Positions 28,301 through 34,218 of a stretch of DNA of 54,575 bases are shown piece after piece. The stretch comes from Flavobacteriaceae bacterium (GTDB taxonomy: Bacteria; Bacteroidota; Bacteroidia; UKL13-3), in contig SHWZ01000012.1 of assembly GCA_009693575.1 (NCBI GenBank), forward strand, positions 1 through 54,575, read 5' to 3'. The notes under the pieces were generated by a model. It did not search any database. It was not told where the DNA came from and saw only the letters and a list, made by a program, of their open reading frames with translations. The first letter of the stretch is position 1, and each line of letters starts with the position of its first letter. The position numbers were made by a program, and so were the translations under genes.

Positions 28301-28720
28301 CGCAGCATTTTGGAAAGTACCAACTGGCAAAGTGCTGCATCGGGTGTGGGCTACGGAACGCCGGGCTACCAAAATTCACAATATATTGGTGCAGCCAATG
28401 GCAACGATGCCTTAAGTCTAAGCCCAGAAAGTTTTAGCCCCGATGGAGATGGGTACAACGATGTGATGAATATAAACTATGCCATGCCCGAGGCTGGCTA
28501 CGAAGGGGCACTCACTATCTTCGACGGCAATGGAAACATCATACGCAAGCTTACAGGCCGGCAGCTGCTTGGCCTCAATGGAGCTTATACGTGGAACGGC
28601 CTCACGGAGGAAGGCAACCTTGCCACCGCCGGAGTATATATCGTGTGGTTCGAATATTTTAACCTGAAAGGAACAGTGAAACATGCCCGCAAGACTTGTG
28701 TGGTGGCTGTGAAACAGTAG
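25337..28720 (+). CDS. Secreted lamin-tail-domain protein with gliding-type C-terminal domain
   Basis: From ATG 25337 (MKKFLFIIVAALSLSGQAQ, signal peptide) the protein is 1127 aa. An N-terminal ~200-residue beta domain resembles a lectin/jellyroll (FYLSNDSSKLNGNGYYVQLG). Three lamin-tail domains begin near residues 315 (INEIMADPSPKVGLPDFEFV), 583 (FSEVYSIPQPN) and 850 (INELLFNPVTDGIDFMEIYN), each ending with a GTPGxxNS motif. SbsA-like Ig domains (LDFSEPVD, VYFSEEVD) sit between them. From ~1027 follows FSPDGDGYNDV, a FlgD-like/gliding-associated end typical of type IX cargo. It is probably exported by SprA and exposed on the surface; the function is unknown. A TTG/ATG 18 nt upstream is a weaker start. 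Confidence 0.88.
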   Translation: MKKFLFIIVAALSLSGQAQVTESFTDGNFTSNPVWTGDDSLFVVNGANQLQTNGTGSNIAILSSGQSLLMNTVWEVWVRFNFSPSTQNFCRFYLSNDSSKLNGNGYYVQLGGSIGNSDSISLYKQIGSQRARVIGGRPSTVYLSNSLVRIKVTRDAAGLWQLYSDTSGGTNYTLEGSGNDKDFTSSTYCGAYCKYTSSNAKNFYFDDIDIRSGIDTTKPKLITVAVISNTQLELDFSEPVDTTTAENSNSYLVNNGIGKPSAATLAAGNAPKVVLDFSNVFTSGGGYQLSVSGVQDLAANTIVTVIRSFTNNFGLITPILINEIMADPSPKVGLPDFEFVELYNPGSKPVDISNWTFGDGSSTATITNGFGNPIIPPDSFIILCSPTALSQFSAYGNVAVLSGFPSLNNSGDNLTLKDNFGQVVNTLNYSDQWYSSSTKVQGGWSLEMINPGSNCGGKANWKASIDADGGTPGTRNSVYTQIGDVTAPKILSFWYEDSITIKLVTDEPLKVSSLNISNVSINNSAVVSGIICNADLDSFTITLSQSMKQGNGYGIKFANAADCEGNKDTLRFYINYLELKQAGHLDVVFSEVYSIPQPNTPLPNVEWVELHNLLADPVKIVGWNYADASSSASIPPTVIPPNGFVILCHKTFAPQMQPYGQVVGLPSFPSLNNDVDQLYIFNEKGQAIHSLRYSVDWYASSFKKNGGWSLELIDAGNPCSGTGNWKACVDSKGGTPGMKNSIQAANPDRSRPEALRAYPIDNKSIKVYFSEEVDSIEAINSANYSLTQPSVSPISAHSDGGDLSVFVLGFADSFQIGKIYELNIFNLFDCSGNPLTKLPIQFGLPQPVDTHDIAINELLFNPVTDGIDFMEIYNRSSKVLDLAVIRIANVDDHGQLNNVVPLSSYLLLPSTYLCLSSNQRIVKGFYTAKDPKAFLDVESFPSYNDDEGAAVIIGPGAFEIERFAFSQNMHYALLDNKDGVSLERVDFNRSILESTNWQSAASGVGYGTPGYQNSQYIGAANGNDALSLSPESFSPDGDGYNDVMNINYAMPEAGYEGALTIFDGNGNIIRKLTGRQLLGLNGAYTWNGLTEEGNLATAGVYIVWFEYFNLKGTVKHARKTCVVAVKQ

Positions 28721-28825
28721 AAAAGTGTACACTATATGACTGGAATAACCTGACTGGAATTTTAACCTCACCCGAAGTAGAGACAGGTGGCACTGTGACA
28801 ATTTTACACGAATGCAAACAGCCTC

Positions 28826-29059
28826 ATGACGACAAAAATAAAACCAACAATAGAAGAATATGAGAATTGGCACAATGATCCAAACAATTGGAAATGGAAA
28901 ATTTTTTATTTTAACAAAAACGATAAAAGAGTTTTTCCACCAAAGAGAATTAAGTATTTAGGCTGGACAGTTAATTTTGCAAATCCCATTTCTATCATTT
29001 CGCTAATTGCCTTAGTTATTGCAATTGGTGTAATCTCAAAATATGTAAAGTCACTTTAG
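28826..29059 (+). CDS. DUF5808 domain small membrane protein
   Basis: A 77-aa protein. The first ~55 residues match the DUF5808 pattern: DPNNWKWKIFYFNKNDKRVFPPKR and LGWTVNFANP. A single transmembrane helix follows (SIISLIALVIAIGVI, ~55-70). DUF5808 segments occur alone or fused to membrane proteins, and their role is unknown. It lies 31 nt before the DUF1801 gene on the same strand, so the two may be co-transcribed. Confidence 0.8.
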   Translation: MTTKIKPTIEEYENWHNDPNNWKWKIFYFNKNDKRVFPPKRIKYLGWTVNFANPISIISLIALVIAIGVISKYVKSL

Positions 29060-29090
29060 CGTGAGGAAGTAGAATTAAAACAACCCAAAA

Positions 29091-29531
29091 ATGGCTGAAA
29101 AAATATCAAAACTGGCTGTAATCAAAACAAAGCCAAATGCAGCTAGTGTCGAGGATTTTATCAATACTGTGTCGGATGAACAAAAACGCAAAGACAGTTT
29201 TGTGCTTTTGGAAATGATGAAAAAAGCAAGTGGCCAAGAACCAAAAATGTGGGGCAGCTCAATCATCGGTTTTGGTAACAAAAGGTACAAAAGCCCTGCT
29301 ACTGGTAGGGAAGTGGATTGGCTTGTGATAGGTTTCTCACCTCGCAAAGCGAATCTATCGTTGTACATCAGTGTTGGTATTAAGGAACATGCAGACGCAC
29401 TTGCAAAACTTGGCAAGCACAAAACAGGTGTTGGCTGTCTCTACATAAATAGATTGGAGGATGTCGACTTAAACGTGCTGAAAGGAATGATAGAAGAGTC
29501 GTTAAAAAAAGTAACATATGTTGCAAGCTGA
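29091..29531 (+). CDS. DUF1801 domain protein
   Basis: The 146-aa protein shows the DUF1801 core: DSFVLLEMMKKASGQEPKMW (~42-61), SSIIGFGNKRYKSPATGREV and DWLVIGFSPRKANLSLYI, then GIKEHADALAKLGKHKTGVG. The fold is YdhG-like; some relatives are linked to iron or small-molecule handling but no reaction is established. No signal peptide or membrane segment. It follows the DUF5808 gene closely. Confidence 0.88.
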   Translation: MAEKISKLAVIKTKPNAASVEDFINTVSDEQKRKDSFVLLEMMKKASGQEPKMWGSSIIGFGNKRYKSPATGREVDWLVIGFSPRKANLSLYISVGIKEHADALAKLGKHKTGVGCLYINRLEDVDLNVLKGMIEESLKKVTYVAS

Positions 29532-29579
29532 GGTTAGCTGATCCACAGGGTTTGGATGAGGCCACTTACAACACCATGC

Positions 29580-29801
29580 TTACAAATCCCACACCCTATT
29601 TTTCTTGCGAGTAATGTATGCTGTCGTGTTTTTCCAAAAATCAATCATCATGGCCACTAAAACCACGGGTGAGCCGATGGCAGCAAAGCTAGTATAGATG
29701 AAAAACAGGCGGATGCGGCGGCTGGAAACGCCCATGCGGTCGCCTAGAAAACTGAACCAGTCGAAGGCCCATTTTTCTACAAGGTATTTGAGGAATTCCA
29801 T
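29580..29801 (-). CDS. PspC-like small membrane protein
   Basis: This 73-aa protein has the Bacteroidota PspC-like pattern: an amphipathic N-terminus, FLGDRMGVSSRRIRLFFIYTSF (~19-40) and a following hydrophobic segment (GSPVVLVAMMIDFW). PspC proteins act in envelope-stress (phage shock) responses in Proteobacteria; in Bacteroidota the small form is of unknown role. It is divergent from the Asp-box protein gene, 99 nt apart, and convergent with DUF1801. Confidence 0.75.
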   Translation of the reverse strand: MEFLKYLVEKWAFDWFSFLGDRMGVSSRRIRLFFIYTSFAAIGSPVVLVAMMIDFWKNTTAYITRKKNRVWDL

Positions 29802-29900
29802 GTTTATTTTGAGAATTGAACATCAAAAATGGGGGATCTGTCAAAAAAAAACAAGTAAAATTATCGGAGGCTTTCTCAAAGGTAGTTTATTTGCATCCTG

Positions 29901-31478
29901 ATGAGGAAAAGAATCTGTTTTCTGGCAATCATTTTTTGCGGCTTAGTTGGTGCACAACCTGCTATAGTGAAAGTGAACACCCGCAACAATAGCCCTAACG
30001 AGGTCAGCATTGCCATTGACCCCAAGAATCCTCAGCATATGGTGGCGGCAGCTAATCTTACCAATGTGTATCATAGCAAAGATGGTGGGCTCACTTGGAC
30101 AGAGAAGAATTTTAAGTCTAGCTACGGGGCTTATGGTGACCCGGTGGTGATTGCAGACGGCTTTGGCAATTTCTATTTGGCACACTTGGCATTGAGCCGA
30201 ACTGTGGAAAAAGGCAAGGGGTTTTATGCTGCCTTGGACAGGATAGTTATCCAAAAATCAATTGACGGGGGCGAAACATGGAGCGATGGAAGTGCTTGCG
30301 GATACAACCCCGGAAAGATGCAAGACAAGCCTTGGCTGAGTGCCGACAAGCAAGGCAATATACATGTCACTTGGACGGAGTTTGACCAATACGAAAGCAA
30401 GAACCCCAAGGACCGCAGCCGTATTAGGTTCAGTAAAAGCACCGATGGGGGATTGACTTTTAGCGAAGCCATCACCATCAGCGACACCACTGGAGACTGC
30501 CTCGACGATGACAATACATTAGAAGGAGCTACAACAGCCATTGGAGCAAACGGTGAAATATATGCAGCCTGGGCAGGCTTTGGACTTATTTATTTGGACA
30601 TATCAATTGATGGGGGCAAAACCTGGGGGCGTGATAGTATTGTAGCATTTCAGCAAGGCGGTTGGTCTCACCAAATTCCAGGCTTTTTTCGCAGCAATGG
30701 TATGCCTTTTATTAAGACAGATAAGGCTGGGCGACTTTACCTGCTATTTGGCGAGCAGAGGCATGCCTCTGCTCTTTATGATCAAATGATTGGAATTACT
30801 TTCCAACTACGGATGGCTGAGGGAAATGGGCAATGGAAATTATTGCTGATTCTTCCAGGGGTAATGCCCAACTTTTGCGTCGACCAAATCACTGACAAGT
30901 GGTATGTGCACTACTACATGCCCCATACAGAGGTTTGTCACGGCAAAGCAGGCTCTTCTCATTTTTTCACTACCGCTGTAGTTTCTCCGGCCTTCAATAA
31001 GATTGACCGGCAGCAGATTTCGGGGGTTTTTGCTCTACCACCAAGTCGTGTTTTTTTTGGAGATTACATAGATATAGCTGCTTACAACAACCGAGTCAGA
31101 CCAATATGGATGCAGCCAGATACCAACCAGATGGCCTGCTTCACTTCCATGACTATTCCTAATTACCCCATATCGGAGTATACTCCTCCACACATCACCT
31201 CTTGGGGAATTATTTGCACAAGTGTAAAAGGGCATGTTGTGCTGCTTAACTTCGAAAAGGGAGTTGCAAATAGCAATACCCAGTTTGAAATAATAGACCC
31301 TGAGGGTCATATTGTTAAAACCCGAAAACCCATCCTTCGAAAACACGGCAACATGTATAATTCCTATAATTCGGTCACGCTGAAAGTAAAAGGCTTAAAG
31401 AATGGAGTAGTATATCATCTTCGGGTTTCCAATCCTGAAATCAAATTGCCTAATCTGCCTTTCAGGGTGTGGGAGTGA
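29901..31478 (+). CDS. Secreted Asp-box (sialidase-fold) protein
   Basis: A 525-aa protein with a signal peptide (RKRICFLAIIFCGLVGAQ). Four Asp-box motifs of the SxDGGxTW type are visible: SKDGGLTW (~53), SIDGGETW (~120), STDGGLTF (~181) and SIDGGKTW (~237), as in sialidases and other BNR-repeat beta-propellers. The last ~110 residues resemble an Ig-like or fibronectin-type domain (FEIIDPEGHIVKTRKPI, GLKNGVVYHLRVSNPEI). I could not identify the sialidase Arg triad, so enzymatic activity is open. No type IX sorting domain was seen at the very end. A copy of the next gene's 3' end begins 7 nt after its stop. Confidence 0.82.
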   Translation: MRKRICFLAIIFCGLVGAQPAIVKVNTRNNSPNEVSIAIDPKNPQHMVAAANLTNVYHSKDGGLTWTEKNFKSSYGAYGDPVVIADGFGNFYLAHLALSRTVEKGKGFYAALDRIVIQKSIDGGETWSDGSACGYNPGKMQDKPWLSADKQGNIHVTWTEFDQYESKNPKDRSRIRFSKSTDGGLTFSEAITISDTTGDCLDDDNTLEGATTAIGANGEIYAAWAGFGLIYLDISIDGGKTWGRDSIVAFQQGGWSHQIPGFFRSNGMPFIKTDKAGRLYLLFGEQRHASALYDQMIGITFQLRMAEGNGQWKLLLILPGVMPNFCVDQITDKWYVHYYMPHTEVCHGKAGSSHFFTTAVVSPAFNKIDRQQISGVFALPPSRVFFGDYIDIAAYNNRVRPIWMQPDTNQMACFTSMTIPNYPISEYTPPHITSWGIICTSVKGHVVLLNFEKGVANSNTQFEIIDPEGHIVKTRKPILRKHGNMYNSYNSVTLKVKGLKNGVVYHLRVSNPEIKLPNLPFRVWE

Positions 31479-31484
31479 AATTAT

Positions 31485-31539
31485 ACATACAACAAACTAC
31501 ATCCCCCGCATATCCGAAAAATCGAGGCGACCAAGTATT
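31485..31539. repeat. Direct repeat, outer copy of the acyl transferase gene end
   Basis: This segment, beginning ACATACAACAAACTACATCC, repeats 31891-31944 with one C inserted in a C-run. The second copy is the coding 3' end of the acyl transferase gene; this one is a non-coding copy in the same orientation about 406 bp away. Confidence 0.9.
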
Positions 31540-31788
31540 GCAAAAGTGCTTGTTTAAGAACACTTACAGATATTTCCGAATTTTATCTTTTTTGACAGGC
31601 ATGATTAATTTTTGCCAGAAAATCAAGGTGAACATTTTTGCGGTGGCATGCGTGAGCAGGCGGGTTTTTGCAACCAAACCCAAAAATTAATGCCACTTAA
31701 ATAAGGTTGCAAAACACCTTCGGCTGCGGGTAAAAAATGTTTACTGTAGATTTTCAAGAAAAATAATACCGCCTTGAATTTTTCTTTG

Positions 31789-31824
31789 GTTACTTTCTTT
31801 TGGCTTGAACCAAAAGAAAGTAAC
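31789..31824. repeat. Perfect 15-bp inverted repeat
   Basis: GTTACTTTCTTTTGG and CCAAAAGAAAGTAAC flank the loop CTTGAA. There is no T-run on either side. Almost the same palindrome occurs in intergenic regions of many Bacteroidota in my recollection, so it is likely a dispersed element or a bidirectional transcript end. Confidence 0.8.
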
Positions 31825-31886
31825 AATGTCATATTTGACTAGCTGACATCATTAAATTGTAAGTAAAAATTAGCCGTCTACTAGCC

Positions 31887-32861
31887 TCACACATACAACA
31901 AACTACATCCCCGCATATCCGAAAAATCGAGGCGACCAAGTATTTCAAAGCTTCCATTTTCGTGGAGTAAGGCAGCATCATCCGTAGCTATAAAACTGCA
32001 ACTGTATTGGTTGGCAAGGTCTATCACGTTTAATGCCCCACGACCTGTTGTAGCTATATTCAAAGGGTCGTTCATGTCCCGCACAAATACACGCATCCAA
32101 GCTGGAGTTTCGTAGATACCACTGCCCCGGGAGTAAGCTTGACTCAGCAGTTCTGTCATGCCATATTCCGAATGGATTTGTGCAACACCAAAACCTTTGC
32201 AAAGTTGTTCATGCAACCCGGCTTTTGAAAGTTCCTCTCTATGACCTTTCATTCCTCCCGTTTCCATCACGGTAGTATTTTTCAATTGCTGAGGAAACTG
32301 TTCGGCAAAATCGAGCAGGGCATAAGAAACCCCAAGCAACAACGTTTTTTGTTTGGAGGTTTCCAATTTAGAAATTGTGTCGTTTAGCTTATTAATATCA
32401 TTCAAGAAGAAACCTGAATGTGGATGCCTTGAATCCGTAATAAGTTTGTCAGCCATATACACCAACGATGAACCTTTCCGCTCAAGATAATTGGGAAGCA
32501 AGGCAAGTATGCACCATTCTTTCAGTGAACCATAAAACTGTTCGAAGCACTTGTGGAAGCTTTCTTCATACAAAGAAATATCAGCTACTGGGTGTCGACT
32601 TTCGCCATTGCCGCTCGTGCTGCTGCTGGTAAATACTTTTTGGGGCATTAGGTTTTTACAAACCACTACATGCGATTTGAAAAACCGAATGGGAAGAAAA
32701 GGAATGTCGGAAATTGATGAAACAGTTGTAGGATTCACACCCATCAATTGGATATATTCAGCATATACTTTACAATGTACTGCCTGATACTGAAACGTAT
32801 CAAGGGCATCCTTTTCAAAGGAGGCTTGGGTGATTTTGGTCGGCGAAAACCGGGTTTGCAT
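31887..32861 (-). CDS. LuxE/PaaK-like acyl transferase (acyl-protein synthetase-like)
   Basis: The 324-aa protein belongs to the adenylate-forming LuxE/PaaK group: an N-terminal helical part with ISDIPFLPIRFFKSH (~48-62), the ATP-binding stretch FTSSSTSGNGESRH (~77-90), LLGVSYALLDFAEQFPQ, and HSEYGMTELLSQAYSRGS near residue 235. The Cys acyl-accepting site of LuxE could not be placed with confidence. Its acyl substrate is unknown; no acyl-carrier or fatty-acid gene is nearby. The last ~54 bases, coding the final residues (DFSDMRGCSLLYV), are duplicated downstream. It lies 22 nt after the small acidic gene on the same strand. Confidence 0.85.
   Translation of the reverse strand: MQTRFSPTKITQASFEKDALDTFQYQAVHCKVYAEYIQLMGVNPTTVSSISDIPFLPIRFFKSHVVVCKNLMPQKVFTSSSTSGNGESRHPVADISLYEESFHKCFEQFYGSLKEWCILALLPNYLERKGSSLVYMADKLITDSRHPHSGFFLNDINKLNDTISKLETSKQKTLLLGVSYALLDFAEQFPQQLKNTTVMETGGMKGHREELSKAGLHEQLCKGFGVAQIHSEYGMTELLSQAYSRGSGIYETPAWMRVFVRDMNDPLNIATTGRGALNVIDLANQYSCSFIATDDAALLHENGSFEILGRLDFSDMRGCSLLYV
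31891..31944. repeat. Direct repeat, inner copy within the acyl transferase gene end
   Basis: This is the partner of 31485-31539: 54 bases with a single C deletion relative to the other copy. It covers the stop-proximal codons of the acyl transferase gene. Confidence 0.9.
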
Positions 32862-32883
32862 GGCTCAACGAATGAGCCGCAAA

Positions 32884-33171
32884 TTACAGGTCAAAGTCGT
32901 CGTCGTCCTCGTCAAGCTCTTCTTCATAGTGAACGTGCGAGTCAAACTTTTGGTCTGTCTCATCATCGTCAACACTGTCGAAGTCGCCATCTACGATAGG
33001 TGGCACATCTTGGCTGTCGTCAGGTATTGGTGGCAGTTCATCATCCACGAAGTCATCGTCTTTGTCCATGCTACGGCCAATGCCATGGCCTTGGAAAGCT
33101 TTGTTGGAGCGTGATTGCATAGGTTCCCTTTCGGAAATGCCATCCATGTTAACGTGTTGAGATTTTTTCAT
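32884..33171 (-). CDS. Very acidic small hypothetical protein
   Basis: A 95-aa protein with a basic N-terminus (MKKSQHVNMDG, MQSRSNKAF) and an extremely acidic remainder (DKDDDFVDDELPPIPDD, EEELDEDDDDFDL at the end). No signal peptide or membrane helix. It is probably disordered. I think similar acidic proteins exist in Chitinophagales but cannot name a family. It precedes the acyl transferase gene by 22 nt and may share its mRNA. Confidence 0.65.
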   Translation of the reverse strand: MKKSQHVNMDGISEREPMQSRSNKAFQGHGIGRSMDKDDDFVDDELPPIPDDSQDVPPIVDGDFDSVDDDETDQKFDSHVHYEEELDEDDDDFDL

Positions 33172-33443
33172 GATTCAGTTTTCGTGGTTTTAGGTTTTGC
33201 TACTTCTCAGCAGCGGATTACAAATTTCATATTTCAAAAGTAGAATGAAGTTTTGCAATTACGCAATACCCTATTTTCAAAGTAACCATCAAGATGTTGA
33301 TAAATAGGCAACTAATTTTTTTTACTTGTAAGTTTTTTCTACAATATGCCTTGAGTAATAGGACTTTCAGTGGCTTTTTGCCACGTCCAAAATAAAAGGC
33401 AGGAGACAAATAGGCTTCCAAAAGGGCATGGGCTTGCACCTAT

Positions 33444-33451
33444 TACTTTTG
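33444..33451 (+). promoter_or_regulatory. TAnnTTTG element before the B12-binding protein gene
   Basis: TACTTTTG ends 10 nt before ATG 33462, implying a very short leader. It would drive the three-gene cluster that follows. Confidence 0.55.
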
Positions 33452-33461
33452 CGGCTACGAT

Positions 33462-33878
33462 ATGGATGCGAAAAACAAACGACCTGTGCGGGTGCTGGTG
33501 GCCAAGGTGGGGCTTGATGGCCACGACCGTGGGGCAAGAGTAATAGCCACTTCGCTGCGTGATGCAGGCATGGAGGTGATATATACCGGCCTACGCCAAA
33601 CCCCTGAAATGGTGGTGAAAGCAGCTATGCAGGAAGACGTGGACGTGATTGGTATCAGCATACTTTCGGGGGCACACAATACGGCCTTTCCCCGCATACT
33701 TGACCTAATGAAAAAGGAAGGCTTGGACAATGTGTTGCTCACTGGCGGCGGCATCATACCCGATGAAGATGCAAAGCAACTAAACGAACTGGGTGTAGGC
33801 AGGATTTTTCCGCCGGGAACGCCCACTACCGAAATTTCTACTTACATAAATGAGTGGGTAGCCACACACCGCAACTGA
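33462..33878 (+). CDS. Cobalamin B12-binding domain protein (methylmalonyl-CoA mutase C-terminal type)
   Basis: At 138 aa this is a stand-alone B12-binding domain like the small chain of split acyl-CoA mutases. The axial histidine motif is clear: [15 protein letters not shown] (DxHxxG, ~15-29), followed by [17 protein letters not shown], the ISILSGAH strand-loop and [12 protein letters not shown] near residue 88. It would carry the corrinoid for a catalytic large subunit performing a carbon-skeleton rearrangement. That large subunit is not in the window. The ATL gene starts 1 nt after its stop. Confidence 0.9.
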   Translation: MDAKNKRPVRVLVAKVGLDGHDRGARVIATSLRDAGMEVIYTGLRQTPEMVVKAAMQEDVDVIGISILSGAHNTAFPRILDLMKKEGLDNVLLTGGGIIPDEDAKQLNELGVGRIFPPGTPTTEISTYINEWVATHRN

Positions 33879-33879
33879 C

Positions 33880-34215
33880 TTGAAAGCCCACAGTTCATTT
33901 TTCAATGATGTATATGAAGTGGTGAGGCTCATTCCCCAAGGACGAGTGACTTCGTATGGTGCCATTGCAAAATACCTTGGCACGGCCAAATCAGCACGCA
34001 TGGTGGGCTGGGCCATGAACGGCAGCCATGCAGAAACGAAACCAGTACCTGCACACAGGGTGGTGAACAGCCAAGGATTGCTAACAGGCAAAGCACATTT
34101 CGCCACTCCCGACCGGATGCAACAGTTATTGGAAAAGGAAGGAATCACCGTGCAAGACGAAAGTGTGACTGAATATACAAAACATTTCTGGGACCCAACA
34201 ACTGAACTTGGATAG
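33880..34215 (+). CDS. MGMT-family alkyltransferase-like (ATL) protein
   Basis: The 111-aa protein has the O6-alkylguanine transferase DNA-binding fold (FNDVYEVVRLIPQGRVTSYG, KYLGTAKSARMVGWAMNG) but the active-site PCHR is PAHR (in PVPAHRVVNSQG, ~62). With Ala instead of the acceptor Cys it cannot take the alkyl group; such ATL proteins flag O6-alkylguanine for nucleotide excision repair. The start is TTG at 33880: a stop lies upstream at 33859-33861 and no in-frame ATG comes before ~34000. It is packed 1 nt after the B12 gene and 3 nt before the GH3 fusion. Confidence 0.88.
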   Translation: MKAHSSFFNDVYEVVRLIPQGRVTSYGAIAKYLGTAKSARMVGWAMNGSHAETKPVPAHRVVNSQGLLTGKAHFATPDRMQQLLEKEGITVQDESVTEYTKHFWDPTTELG

Positions 34216-34218
34216 GGC

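Larger units (their letters stand above)
31479..31886. other. Gene-free convergent interval flanked by a direct repeat
   Basis: 408 bp between the Asp-box gene and the acyl transferase gene, both ending here. It holds the first copy of a 55-bp repeat (31485-31539), a perfect 15-bp inverted repeat (31789-31824) and no ORF that I can support. Confidence 0.6.

Noticed and set aside
31485-31944. Insertion sequence between the direct repeats
   Set aside because: The interval has no transposase-size ORF and the 55-bp repeats are not a normal target-site duplication. Reported instead as an unexplained duplication.
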